A DNA stretch of 64,000 nucleotides, taken from contig NZ_FOFD01000006.1 of the NCBI RefSeq assembly GCF_900110865.1, positions 241,858 to 305,857 of the forward strand, read 5' to 3'. The position numbers and the translations under genes are program-made. The notes under the pieces were generated by a model that saw only the letters and a list, made by a program, of their open reading frames with translations, did not search any database and was not told the origin of the DNA. The stretch is from Natrinema salaciae. GTDB lineage: Archaea > Halobacteriota > Halobacteria > Halobacteriales > Natrialbaceae. Position 1 is the stretch's first letter, and the number at the start of each line of letters is the position of its first letter. Below are positions 54,395 to 62,861 of the stretch, piece by piece.

Positions 54395-55066
54395 CTAGAA
54401 CTGCTCGAGTCCGGTCTGCTCGGCCGCGGCGAGGATCGTTTCGCAGGTCGACCACGACTCGCGTGCGAACGGCGGGAGGTCGCCGTGGTCGTCGACGTAC
54501 TCCGCGAGGAACTCGCGGGTGGTCGAATCGCCCGGATAGCCGCTACCGATCCGCCCGTACTCGTCGGCGAGGGCCGCGACGTGGGCGTCCCGTTCGACCT
54601 TGGCGATGATGCTGGCCGCGCCGACGATCGGCGAGTCGTCGTCGGCACCGTGGCGCGCGTCGATCTCGAGAGGCTCGAGCGAGCAGCTGTCGGCGACCCG
54701 GCGAGCGAACCGGTCGGCGTCGGTGTCGCAAGCGTCACAGAGCCCCGCGATCGCGCCGCTCGCGGTATCGGTTCGCTCGAGGCCGGCGACGGCCCCCTCG
54801 ATCGCCTCGGCGTGGGCCGCGACGGCGAGCGAGTTCATGTCCGACCCGGGGTCGTCGATCTGCGCCGGCGTGATTTCGGCGACGCCGACCGCGATCCGGT
54901 CGTCGTTCCGCAGGGTCGCCGCCAGTTCCCGGCGTCTGTCGGGCGAAAGCCGTTTCGAGTCCGCGATCCCGTCCGGGAGTTCGGCAGGGTCCGCGAGGTG
55001 GACCGCGGCGGCGAACATCGATCCCAGAACCGGTCCTTTCCCCGCTTCGTCGACGCCGACGGGCAT
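54395..55066 (-). CDS. rnhB: ribonuclease HII
   Basis: 223 residues from ATG 55066, which gives the normal N-terminus 'MPVGVDEAGKGPVLGSMF'. Acid residues D-E-A of motif I, 'ADSKRLSPDRR' and 'GAASIIAKVERDAHVAALA' (D of motif IV region) are intact. Removes RNA from RNA-DNA hybrids and misincorporated ribonucleotides. An ATG at 55093 would add nine residues. Confidence 0.95.
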   Translation of the reverse strand: MPVGVDEAGKGPVLGSMFAAAVHLADPAELPDGIADSKRLSPDRRRELAATLRNDDRIAVGVAEITPAQIDDPGSDMNSLAVAAHAEAIEGAVAGLERTDTASGAIAGLCDACDTDADRFARRVADSCSLEPLEIDARHGADDDSPIVGAASIIAKVERDAHVAALADEYGRIGSGYPGDSTTREFLAEYVDDHGDLPPFARESWSTCETILAAAEQTGLEQF

Positions 55067-55168
55067 ACCCGCCACCTCGTGGAGTGGCGACAAAACCGTT
55101 GTGACTCCGCTCGCGGGGCGAGGCTGTGGCCGTCGGTACCGAATTCGGTGGCGAAGTCGGCTCCGGAA

Positions 55169-55590
55169 TCAGTCGTCTTCGATGGCGTCGGCTACGTCCT
55201 CCCAGTCGAACGCGGCGACCGACCGGTCGGCGTGGATCGCGAACAGCGCGCCCTCCGAGAAGGGGCCGTACTCGCGTTGGGTGAGCCAGATGCCGTCGGT
55301 GTCCGCGACGTGGTCTCCCTGGAACGTCGCGCGGTGGTCGAACGATTCCCGGTCGAACACGTGAAACTGGCTTCGTTGCTCGATCTGATCGGTACAGATC
55401 CAGAATCCGTCCCCGTCGTCCAGTGTCTCGGTCAGTTCGACCCCGACCGATCCCGATGGGGTGTCGGCCCGATCCGTCGATCGGAGTCGGTGTCGACGGA
55501 CTCTATCGAGTCCGTCTGTGAACGGTTCCCTGGACGCGTCGCGGAAGCGTGATCGGCCGCCGCGTGCGTTCCGTATCGGTCCCGTCTAAA
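55169..55590 (-). pseudogene. C-terminal relic of a beta-propeller phytase-like gene
   Basis: The open frame has no ATG; a GTG at 55360 would give 63 residues. The readable part includes 'VGVELTETLDDGDGFWICTD', 'QFHVFDRESFDHRATFQG', 'ADTDGIWLTQ' and 'GALFAIHADRSVAAFDWEDV' + 'ADAIEDD'. The DTDGI motif, the 'G-L-F-x-x-x-D' strand and the terminal 'W-E-x-x-A-D-x-I' match the last blade of 3-phytases. The other five blades are missing and a different gene begins upstream, so this is a truncated remnant. Confidence 0.5.
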
Positions 55591-55644
55591 TACCTTTAGT
55601 TTCGAAGTGGTAATTTAACGACCGCCAGTCGCGACAACACCTGT

Positions 55645-56838
55645 GTGGAACCCACACGCCGCAGTTTCTTGAGAACGGCCGGAACGGGCGGTCTGACCGC
55701 GTTCGGAGCGACGACGTTGGCCGGCAACGCGTCGGCCCACGAGGCAATCGACATTCCGCCTCGCTACCTCGAGCAGTACCGGGAGACCGGCACGAACTGG
55801 GGGATGGACTGGACGTACCTGGCCGGCATCGGGGCGGTCGAGACCCAGCACGGGCAGTACGAGGACGGCTGTGAAACGTCGTCAGCGGGCGCTCGCGGCC
55901 CCATGCAATTCATGCCGTCGACGTGGGAGGCCTACGGTGTGGACGGCACCGGCGACGGGACCGCCGACAGCTGCGATTACCGCGACGCGATTCCGTCCGC
56001 CGCGAATTACCTCGAGGCCAACGGCGCACCAAAGAACTGGGACGACGCCCTGTACGCGTACAATCCGCGGTGGTCCTACGTCGAGCACGTCAAAGAACAC
56101 GCCGCCCAGTACCGCGATCGGTACGGGAGTGGCGACGGCGGCGACGGCGGCAGCGGTGGTGACGGGGGCGGTGACAGCCCCGCGTTCGCCGACGGCGATC
56201 GAGTCACGCCGACGACCGGTCTGAACACCCGACACCGGCCGGGTACCGAGTCGACGGTACTCGCGACGATGCAACCGGGTTCGATCGGCGAGATCGTCAA
56301 CGGACCCGAAACGGTGGACGGCTATACGTGGTGGGGGATTCACTGGCTCGAGGACGACAGCTGGGGCTGGTCGGTCGAGCGTTATCTCACGGTCGCCGAC
56401 GGTGGCGGCGGAAGCGAGGGGGCGGACTTCACGTGGCCCATCGACGGATACATCACCTCTCCGTACGGCGACCGCCCCGGCCACCTCGCGGTCGATTTCG
56501 GCAACGACCGGATCGTTGGAACGCCGATCTGCGCCGCGCGCGACGGCGTCGTCGACGTGGTCGGCTACGAAGCGGACGGCTGCGGCAACTACGTCACACT
56601 TGGACACGAAAACGGATATCAGACGATGTACTGCCACCTGAACAGCGTCGCCGTCTCCGACGGCCAGCACGTCTCGCGGGGCCAGCAGATCGGGGGAATG
56701 GGTGACACGGGGCGGTCGACCGCACCGCACCTGCATTTCACCGTCGAGCGAAATCGGGTGCAGCAACCGATCCCCGGCGACGACGGTCGGCACGTCATCG
56801 CGGGCGAGGCGATTCCGAAGGCGTACGACGGGCTCTAG
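55645..56838 (+). CDS. Tat-exported peptidoglycan hydrolase: lytic transglycosylase + SH3 + M23 peptidase
   Basis: 397 residues from GTG 55645. Tat signal 'TRRSFLRTAGTGGLTAFGA', then a lytic transglycosylase (SLT-like) domain at ~38-155 with 'LAGIGAVETQHGQYE' (catalytic Glu66) and 'ARGPMQFMPSTW'. A Gly/Asp linker leads to an SH3b domain at ~180-250 ('GLNTRHRPGTESTVLATM'). The last ~140 residues are an M23 (LytM) domain: 'PGHLAVDFGN' (His280, Asp284) and 'TAPHLHFTVER' (His362, His364). All catalytic residues are kept. Haloarchaea have no peptidoglycan, so the target should be bacterial walls or another polymer. Confidence 0.88.
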   Translation: MEPTRRSFLRTAGTGGLTAFGATTLAGNASAHEAIDIPPRYLEQYRETGTNWGMDWTYLAGIGAVETQHGQYEDGCETSSAGARGPMQFMPSTWEAYGVDGTGDGTADSCDYRDAIPSAANYLEANGAPKNWDDALYAYNPRWSYVEHVKEHAAQYRDRYGSGDGGDGGSGGDGGGDSPAFADGDRVTPTTGLNTRHRPGTESTVLATMQPGSIGEIVNGPETVDGYTWWGIHWLEDDSWGWSVERYLTVADGGGGSEGADFTWPIDGYITSPYGDRPGHLAVDFGNDRIVGTPICAARDGVVDVVGYEADGCGNYVTLGHENGYQTMYCHLNSVAVSDGQHVSRGQQIGGMGDTGRSTAPHLHFTVERNRVQQPIPGDDGRHVIAGEAIPKAYDGL

Positions 56839-56904
56839 TATCGCTGGCGATCGATCGGATCGGGCCGCGGCTTCGACGGTCCGTCCGCGATGGGGTCGAG
56901 TTCG

Positions 56905-58254
56905 TCAGCGGTCGGCCGGCTCGTCCAGAAAGTACTCCGCGAGTTCGAACGGCTCGTCCTCCCCCTCGACGCCGGTCACGTCCAGGGCGGTCACCTCGGC
57001 GTCGGTCTCGAGCAGGCCCGCCAGACTGGGCTCGGTCCGACCGTTATCGCTGCTGATGAGCTCTTTCACGTACAGACCGCCCTCGCCGTGGAGCCGCACC
57101 TCGGCGTCCGTCGGCGATCGGAAGTCGCCCTCGATCCCGTAGACCGTTCGCTCCCGGGTCAGTCCCGCACGCCGGTGGTCGACCCGCTCGGGCGTGTACT
57201 GCTCGACGGTCGTCCCCTCGAGTTCCTCGAGCGCCGCCTCGAACGCGTCCTCGGCGACCGGCTCCGCGAACGTCACGTCGGCCCGGTACCGTTTGCTCGC
57301 GTCGTGTTCCTTGACGCGCTCGACCATCTCGTAGGTCGCCAGCCGCAGTCCCGCGACCTCGACGGTGCCGTCGGCGGCCGCGTTGATCTCCCGCTCGAGC
57401 GTCTCGGGATCGGGATCGCGAGTGCGGGGTCGTTTCACCTCGAGGACGAACGGCCGCCCACCCTCGAGCATGCGGGCGTCGACGTCCTCGCGGCCCGCGC
57501 CGTGGAAGGTCCCCTCGTCGCCGCCCATGGCCTCGACGACGTGGGGCCTGACGACCTGTTCGACGCTGGTGTCGTACATGTACCCGGAGCCGCCGCAGTA
57601 GTCGCAGTCCGCTTCGCCGTCGTCCCCGAGCTGGATGCCGCTGCCGCCGCACTCCCGACAGGGCCACTCCGTCTGCGGGATATCGCGCTCGAGTTTGCGG
57701 TAGCGACCGTAGACGAACGCGGGGTTGATCTGGACGTCGACCGCGTGGCTCGTGACGGTGCCCGATTCGAGCGCCTCGAGCGGGTCGAACCCCTCGAGGT
57801 CGACGACCGCGAGCACGTCGGGCCGGTCGAAGTCCACCTCCGTTTCGGTCATCGCGCCGACGCGCCGCCCGACTTCGCGGTTCACTTCACGCTTGACCGA
57901 CTCGCCGACGTCCGGCTCGAGGCCGGCGTCCTCCCGGAGTAGCCGCTCGTTCTCCTCGACCAGCGGCGGGACGCGGGTGCCGACCTGATAGGTGGCGAAG
58001 TCGACGCCCTCGAGGGCGTCGACGATCGTCTCCGCGACGGCGTCGAACGTGCCGCAGTAGCCCTCACAGACCCAGCAGTCCGCGGGGTCGGTCGAGTCGA
58101 AGTCCTCGTCGTCGGCCAGCGCGACCGTCGTTCGCAGTGCCCGGCCGCGCTCGGCGTTGGTCAGCCCGAAACTCCGGTCGGCGAAGGGCCGCCCGAGACA
58201 CGAGTCGCAGACGGCTCCCGTCGCCAGCAACGCGCGGGCGTCTTCCGTGATCAT
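56905..58254 (-). CDS. pus10: tRNA pseudouridine synthase Pus10
   Basis: 449 residues from ATG 58254. N-terminal THUMP-like part with zinc ligands Cys16/Cys19 and Cys60/Cys63 ('CDSCLGRPF', 'CWVCEGYC'). The catalytic domain carries 'GAGREDVDARMLEGGRPF' with the nucleophile Asp near residue 257. A haloarchaeal zinc-ribbon insertion ('CRECGGSG' and 'CDYCGGSG') lies before it. Makes pseudouridine 54 and 55 in tRNA. TrmY, which methylates pseudouridine 54, is encoded 3 kb away. Confidence 0.95.
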   Translation of the reverse strand: MITEDARALLATGAVCDSCLGRPFADRSFGLTNAERGRALRTTVALADDEDFDSTDPADCWVCEGYCGTFDAVAETIVDALEGVDFATYQVGTRVPPLVEENERLLREDAGLEPDVGESVKREVNREVGRRVGAMTETEVDFDRPDVLAVVDLEGFDPLEALESGTVTSHAVDVQINPAFVYGRYRKLERDIPQTEWPCRECGGSGIQLGDDGEADCDYCGGSGYMYDTSVEQVVRPHVVEAMGGDEGTFHGAGREDVDARMLEGGRPFVLEVKRPRTRDPDPETLEREINAAADGTVEVAGLRLATYEMVERVKEHDASKRYRADVTFAEPVAEDAFEAALEELEGTTVEQYTPERVDHRRAGLTRERTVYGIEGDFRSPTDAEVRLHGEGGLYVKELISSDNGRTEPSLAGLLETDAEVTALDVTGVEGEDEPFELAEYFLDEPADR

Positions 58255-58402
58255 GTCTCGGGAGTCGGGCGGCCGCGGGTAACACGTTTTCCCTTCGCCG
58301 GGAGGAGCGGAGACGACGGTCGGATTCCGGCAGCCCGTCCCCGCTTGAAAGCGGCGATAGTGAGTCCGGGGGTTGAAATGGGTCGGCTCCCATCCCCCGG
58401 TC

Positions 58403-59515
58403 ATGAACGATTCCCGACTGGATCGTCGCTCGCTCCTTGCGGCCGCGGGAGCGGGACTCGCCGGCGCCGTCGCCGGCTGCGCCGAACCCCGGGCCGACAG
58501 TTCGATCGAGGGCGACTCCTCGTACAGCATCGACCGGGGGAACCTCGCGGAGGGATCCGCGTTCACCGAACTCTACAACGCGCTCATCGAATCGGTCACA
58601 CAGGTCCGCGTGTTCGGTGTCGAAGACCCCAACACGGGCAACGAAGGGCGGGGGCAGGGCTCCGGGTTCCTCTACGACGACCGCCACGTCGTCACCAACG
58701 ACCACGTGATCGCCGACGGCGAAGCCGCGGACCTCCAGTACATCACCGGCGACTGGACGAGCACCACGCTCGTCGGCCGCGACTACTACAGCGATCTGGC
58801 CGTCCTCGAGGTCGACCACGTTCCCGAGCAGGCGACCCCGCTGTCTCTCACGGATCGACGCCCCGTCGTCGGCCAGCAGGTGGCCGCCATCGGCAATCCT
58901 TACGGCCTCGAGGGCTCGATGTCGGCGGGGATCGTCAGCGGCGTCGACCGGACGCTCGATCTCCCGCAGCGGCGCTTCTCCTACCCCAACGTGATCCAGA
59001 CCGACGCGGCCGTCAACCCCGGCAACAGCGGCGGTCCGCTCGTCGACCTCGAGGGAACCGTCGTCGGCGTCATCAACTCCGGCGGCGGCGACAACATCGG
59101 GTTCGCGATCTCGGCGGCCCTCGCCGATCGCGTCGTCCCGGCGCTCGTCGATACCGGCTCGTACGACCACTCCTACATGGGCATCGGGCTCAGAACCGTC
59201 GATCGGCTCGTGGCCGAGGCGAACGATCTCGAGACGGCGACCGGCGTCCTCGTCACCGATGTCGTCGGTGGCTCGGCCGCCGCCGGCGTCCTTCGGCCGT
59301 CGACGCGGACCGTCCAGCGACGCGGCGAATCGATCCCCGTCGGTGGCGACGTGATCCTCGAGTTCGACGGCCGTTCGATTCCTGACCGCCACGCCCTCTC
59401 GACGTACCTCGCGCTCGAGACCAGCCCGGGCGACACGCTGTCGGTTCGCCTCCGGCGGAACAGCCGGACGCTCACTACCGACCTGACGCTCGGTACTCGC
59501 CCGTCGATCCGATGA
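58403..59515 (+). CDS. HtrA/DegP-type serine protease, Tat lipoprotein
   Basis: 370 residues from ATG 58403. Tat signal 'LDRRSLLAAAGAGLAGAVAGC' (split by the cleavage site) with lipobox Cys26, so it is anchored outside the membrane. Trypsin-like triad: His101 ('VVTNDHVIAD'), Asp131 ('YYSDLAVLEVD') and Ser209 ('NPGNSGGPLVDLEG'). A PDZ domain fills residues ~265-365 ('VILEFDGRSIPDRHALSTYL'). Extracellular quality-control protease. Confidence 0.93.
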   Translation: MNDSRLDRRSLLAAAGAGLAGAVAGCAEPRADSSIEGDSSYSIDRGNLAEGSAFTELYNALIESVTQVRVFGVEDPNTGNEGRGQGSGFLYDDRHVVTNDHVIADGEAADLQYITGDWTSTTLVGRDYYSDLAVLEVDHVPEQATPLSLTDRRPVVGQQVAAIGNPYGLEGSMSAGIVSGVDRTLDLPQRRFSYPNVIQTDAAVNPGNSGGPLVDLEGTVVGVINSGGGDNIGFAISAALADRVVPALVDTGSYDHSYMGIGLRTVDRLVAEANDLETATGVLVTDVVGGSAAAGVLRPSTRTVQRRGESIPVGGDVILEFDGRSIPDRHALSTYLALETSPGDTLSVRLRRNSRTLTTDLTLGTRPSIR

Positions 59516-59774
59516 GCGGATACCGGACTGCGGGTCGGCGTTAAACCGTTCGAAACAAGTCATTACGTCGTTCGATTCGCGACAGTTTCACTCGTCTCGA
59601 CTGATATCGATATCGTACACGTCAGGGCTCGTTGAGTTCCCGTACGGAGGATTAAACCGTCGGAAACAGGACGGAAACGGAGGCTATCGTTGAATTCATC
59701 GAGTTAGATACTCGATAACAATAGTAGCAGTTCCGGTAGCACCGTCCGGCGCAAGTACCCGTCGCCGATACCCT
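59516..59774 (+). promoter_or_regulatory. intergenic region with a near-identical 17-base direct repeat
   Basis: The 17-mer TTAAACCGTTCGAAACA occurs at 59541-59557. A copy with two differences is at 59652-59668, 111 bases apart. AT-rich sequence near 59700-59735 may hold the promoter of the following small gene. Confidence 0.4.
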
Positions 59775-59966
59775 ATGACCGACGCAGACTTCCACCAGCC
59801 AGATAGCGAGGCACCGTCACTCGAATTCGACCACGTCACGGTCGAGAACGACGACGCGCCGAACGAGTGCGTGATATTCCCTCACGAGGCCAGCGAAGCG
59901 AAGCTGATGACAACCTGGATCTCGGCGCACGACGACTCGTTCGTCGCTCTCGACTCGATGCGGTAG
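59775..59966 (+). CDS. small acidic haloarchaeal protein (DUF7511-like)
   Basis: 63 residues. The pattern 'NDDAPNECVIFPHEASEAKL' + 'MTTWISAHDDSFVALDSMR' matches a widespread haloarchaeal small-protein family. One Cys, no membrane helix. Role unknown. It is followed 8 bp later by a small membrane protein and probably forms a unit with it. Confidence 0.7.
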   Translation: MTDADFHQPDSEAPSLEFDHVTVENDDAPNECVIFPHEASEAKLMTTWISAHDDSFVALDSMR

Positions 59967-59974
59967 CTCCACCG

Positions 59975-60163
59975 ATGCACCTGAGTCGCCCCGTCACCGC
60001 TGCCGGCTTCTGGCTCGGCACCCTGTTACCGATCGCCTATCTCCCCGTCATCCTCGCCGGGATCGACTCGATGAGCCGCTTCTCGCTGTTCGTCGTACTC
60101 CTGTTGATCCACGCGCTCGCCCTCGTCGTCGGCCACGACTATTCGGGGTCGCGGTCGCGGTGA
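59975..60163 (+). CDS. small two-helix membrane protein
   Basis: 62 residues: helix one 'AAGFWLGTLLPIAYLPVILA', helix two 'LFVVLLLIHALALVVGH', with a polar 'DYSGSRSR' tail. Directly downstream of the small acidic protein. No family assignment. Confidence 0.6.
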   Translation: MHLSRPVTAAGFWLGTLLPIAYLPVILAGIDSMSRFSLFVVLLLIHALALVVGHDYSGSRSR

Positions 60164-60380
60164 TCGCTCTCACCGGTTTCGTCTCGGCTCGTCGACGCGG
60201 CGTCTCGCCGCCGTCTCGAGTCGGCGGCGGGGTCGAGCGGAACGGTGTTTGGCGGACCGGGTGACACCACGCACGACGCTGCCGTCGCTACGGCTGGACC
60301 GGCACGCTCGAGATAGCGAGAAACGAGAGCCGCGTCGGCCGGCGCGGCTCACAGCGGCGGTTGGATGGCGCGCTCGCCCG
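60164..60380. other. intergenic, nothing recognised
   Basis: About 217 GC-rich bases between convergent small genes, without a repeat or RNA I can identify. Confidence 0.4.
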
Positions 60381-60566
60381 TCAGTCCAGGCTGGCCGACC
60401 AGACCTGCGCTCTCGGCGTCCCGCAACTGTCACAGACGATCGCCCTGTTGTCCTTGTAGGTCTCCCGGACGAGTTCGCCGTCCGGACAGTGCTGACAGGA
60501 CCGCCCCTCGAGTATCGCGAGTAACTGTCGTTGGCCGGCGGACTGCGACGACTCTGACTTTGCCAT
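60381..60566 (-). CDS. small zinc-ribbon protein
   Basis: 61 residues with two CxxC-type knuckles: 'GRSCQHCPDGEL' and 'IVCDSCGTPRAQVW'. The N-terminal 'GQRQLLAILEGR' helix matches the haloarchaeal HVO-type zinc-finger microproteins. Such proteins modulate transcription or biofilm and motility in Haloferax, but this homologue's role is unknown. A palindrome lies right at its start codon. Confidence 0.82.
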   Translation of the reverse strand: MAKSESSQSAGQRQLLAILEGRSCQHCPDGELVRETYKDNRAIVCDSCGTPRAQVWSASLD

Positions 60567-60567
60567 G

Positions 60568-60580
60568 TATGCACTGCATA
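60568..60580. promoter_or_regulatory. palindrome at the zinc-ribbon gene start
   Basis: TATGCA-C-TGCATA is a perfect inverted repeat located 2 bases upstream of the minus-strand ATG. A half site TATGCA recurs at 60611-60616. Possible operator, perhaps for autoregulation. Confidence 0.4.
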
Positions 60581-60674
60581 TGGGATATCGGCGAAACGGT
60601 TGGCCATGCCTATGCAGCGTTGCACGCGCCTCGAGTCGAAGCGCCTATGCTTCTCTCCAGTGTACGGCCGCTGA

Positions 60675-61232
60675 ATGTGGCCCTGGGGACACTTCGCCGT
60701 CGCCTACCTGTTGTACACCGCCGTTACCCACCGCCGGTTCGGCCGACCGCCGCGGGCCGTCCCGGCGATCGCGCTCGCGATCGGGTCGCAGACGCCGGAC
60801 CTGATCGACAAACCGCTCGCGTGGAACGTCGGACTCCTCCCCGGCGGGCGAACGCTCACCCACACCCTGTTCGCCGCGGCCCTCGTCGTCCCGGCCGTCC
60901 TCCTCGTCGCCGATCGACTCGAGGCCCGCACCGTCGGCGTCGGCTTCCTCGTCGGCTACTGCTCGCACCTCCTCGCCGACGTGCCGCCGACGGTCCTCTC
61001 GGGCGAGTTCGCGGGCGCGGCGTACCTCCTGTGGCCGGTCCTCGAGCAGCCGCCCGAGGAGCCCGTCGCCGGGATTCTCGACGCGTTCCTCCACTACTAC
61101 ACGATGGGGCCCTACCAGTGGCTCCAGTTCGGCCTCTTCGCCCTCGCCGTCCTCGCCTGGTATCGGGACGGCGCGCCGGGCCCCGGACTCGTCTACACGA
61201 CGCTCGAACGGCGGCTTGGAGCCCTCTCCTGA
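60675..61232 (+). CDS. YdjM-like (DUF457) membrane-bound metal-dependent hydrolase
   Basis: 185 residues. 'MWPWGHFAVAYLLYT', 'AIGSQTPDLIDKPLAW', 'GRTLTHTLFAAALV' and 'GYCSHLLADVPP' display the conserved His/Asp residues of the family. Four or so membrane helices. Family members are predicted metal-dependent phosphohydrolases or lipid-related enzymes; no substrate known. Confidence 0.85.
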   Translation: MWPWGHFAVAYLLYTAVTHRRFGRPPRAVPAIALAIGSQTPDLIDKPLAWNVGLLPGGRTLTHTLFAAALVVPAVLLVADRLEARTVGVGFLVGYCSHLLADVPPTVLSGEFAGAAYLLWPVLEQPPEEPVAGILDAFLHYYTMGPYQWLQFGLFALAVLAWYRDGAPGPGLVYTTLERRLGALS

Positions 61233-61311
61233 CACGCGTCCCGATCGACGGGCAGCGCTGCCGTCGGCGCCGAATCGTGGCGGCTATCCCGCTGGCCGGC
61301 CTCGCTCCGGT

Positions 61312-61914
61312 ATGCGACAGTTCGTGCTCATCGGCCACGACGTGCCCACGGAACCCGACTTCTCGCTCGACGACCTCGCGGGCGGTGCCGGCCGCCTCGA
61401 CGCGCTCTGCCGGTCGATCACCGCCTCGTTCGTTACCTCCCACGGCATCCGCGAGGACGTCCGTGTTCACCTGATCGCGCGGGACGAACTCACGATCACC
61501 TTCGACGGACGCGACCTCCGACGGCTCAACCCCGACGAGCGGAGCACCGCCGCGCTGGTGCGCACAGCCCTCGAGCACCGCGACGAAGCCATCGGCGCGC
61601 TGCCCGCCGAGCCCAGCCCCGGCGTCGAACTCTATCGACGCGGCTTCGACGGGACGCTCGCCGAGATCGCGGACGACGGGCCGATCGTCCAGCTCCACGA
61701 GGACGGCGAGGCCGTCGTCGACGTGGCCGCGGACGCGCTCGCGGACTCGATCTTCGTCCTGTCCGACCACCGGGACTTCACCGACGAGGAAACAGCGCTA
61801 CTCGAGGAGTTCGGCGACCGACGGCTCCGGCTGGGTCCCGAACTGCTCCACGCGGATCAGGCGATCACGATCGCCCACCACTATCTGGACACGAACGGTT
61901 ACGAGCGGTTCTGA
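61312..61914 (+). CDS. trmY: tRNA (pseudouridine(54)-N1)-methyltransferase
   Basis: 200 residues from ATG 61312. SPOUT-fold start 'MRQFVLIGHDVPTEPDFSLDDL' (interrupted), 'GRLDALCRSITASFVTSHGIR', and the knot region 'DSIFVLSDHRDFTDEE' and 'RLGPELLHADQAITIAHHYLD'. Methylates N1 of pseudouridine 54, giving m1-pseudouridine, the archaeal replacement for T54. Works downstream of Pus10, encoded in this same window. Confidence 0.95.
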   Translation: MRQFVLIGHDVPTEPDFSLDDLAGGAGRLDALCRSITASFVTSHGIREDVRVHLIARDELTITFDGRDLRRLNPDERSTAALVRTALEHRDEAIGALPAEPSPGVELYRRGFDGTLAEIADDGPIVQLHEDGEAVVDVAADALADSIFVLSDHRDFTDEETALLEEFGDRRLRLGPELLHADQAITIAHHYLDTNGYERF

Positions 61915-62007
61915 GGTCGGTTTCGGCTCGAGGATCGATCCTCCTGCCGGCGGTTTGACGGTCCGTTTCGGAAGCGTTAAACGACCGGGCGCGTACACTC
62001 AAAATGC

Positions 62008-62080
62008 GGGCCGGTGGGGTAGCTTGGTATCCTTCGGCCTTCGGGTGGCCGTAACCGCAGTTCGAATCTGCGCCGGCCCA
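62008..62080 (+). tRNA. tRNA-Pro (anticodon CGG)
   Basis: 73 bases fold as a cloverleaf. The acceptor GGGCCGG pairs with CCGGCCC. The anticodon stem CGGCC/GGCCG encloses the loop TTCGGGT, giving anticodon CGG. The T arm is CGCAG-TTCGAAT-CTGCG and the discriminator is A. CCA is not encoded. No intron is seen. Confidence 0.95.
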
Positions 62081-62144
62081 CTGGATACATATACTTTTTC
62101 CCACCTTCTCTTACACTTAGCGGCCGCTCTACGGGGTGGTCGGC

Positions 62145-62375
62145 ATGACGATCACTCCGTGGTCGTCGGTCGATCACTCGACGTGCCAGCACTGCGGGGC
62201 CCACGTCACGGACCGGTTCCGTCGCGTCTTCGGTGACGATGACGACCGAGCCCATCGCTGCGGCGACTGTGATTCCTACGCCCGACTGAGTCGCGGCTCT
62301 GCGGCCGGCGTTGACGTACCGGTCCCCGATCCGGAAACGTCGGCCGGTCGCCACGGAGGTGAGGCCGATGCGTGA
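62145..62375 (+). CDS. small zinc-finger protein (DUF7563-like)
   Basis: 76 residues from ATG 62145 (GTG 62136 possible). 'CQHCGAHVTDRFRRVF' and 'HRCGDCDSYARLSRG' form a two-knuckle zinc ribbon typical of proteins in haloarchaeal viruses and plasmids. A polar C-terminal tail follows. Its stop overlaps the next ORF's start (ATGCGTGA). First gene of the element's overlapping gene string. Confidence 0.75.
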   Translation: MTITPWSSVDHSTCQHCGAHVTDRFRRVFGDDDDRAHRCGDCDSYARLSRGSAAGVDVPVPDPETSAGRHGGEADA

Positions 62376-62496
62376 GGCCGTCTTCGTGCCTGCGAGTCGG
62401 CTGTACGATGTCGAGAGCGGGACGGTCATCGCCCATCCTGCGACGCAGGCGAGTGACGAGGACGTTCGTCGCGCACTCGAGGGTGGTGAGCGATGA
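62368..62496 (+). CDS. 42-residue protein of the element
   Basis: 'MREAVFVPASRLYDVESGTV' followed by 'IAHPATQASDEDVRRALEGG'. No recognised domain. Support comes from the tight overlap with both neighbours (ATGCGTGA before, ATGA after). Confidence 0.55.
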   Translation: MREAVFVPASRLYDVESGTVIAHPATQASDEDVRRALEGGER

Positions 62497-62861
62497 GCCG
62501 AACTGGTCTCGAGCGGTTCGGTGTCGTCTCACCGACGGTTGTCCGTGAACCCACACGAGATAGTGAGGGAATTCCGGTCTGTCCGGCGTGCAGTCATCCG
62601 GTCGTGAAATCGAAGGGGTCCCAGCGGATCGAGAAACCGGACCTCGTTCATGTCGCTCTCGCTGCTGCCTTCGACGAACTCATCACGTTCGGCTGGCGGT
62701 GTGAACGCCATCCCTACGATATCGTGCTGCCGATGCGGGTCGGCGGCGAGGACGCGAGTGCATTCGTCGACGGCTGGACTGGTGTCCAGATCCGTTTCTC
62801 GGACGAACACGTCCGCCACGTTGCGACCCCCGAACGGGAGGTGAGCGAGCGTGTCGAGTGA
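62493..62861 (+). CDS. 122-residue zinc-binding protein of the element
   Basis: Contains 'GIPVCPACSHPVVKSKG' (CxxC) and later 'FGWRCERHPYDIVLPMRVGG' with a further Cys/His pair, so a zinc site is plausible. The middle 'DLVHVALAAAFDELITFG' is helical. Family unknown to me, but the pattern recurs in haloarchaeal mobile elements. Begins with ATGA overlap. Confidence 0.65.
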   Translation: MSRTGLERFGVVSPTVVREPTRDSEGIPVCPACSHPVVKSKGSQRIEKPDLVHVALAAAFDELITFGWRCERHPYDIVLPMRVGGEDASAFVDGWTGVQIRFSDEHVRHVATPEREVSERVE

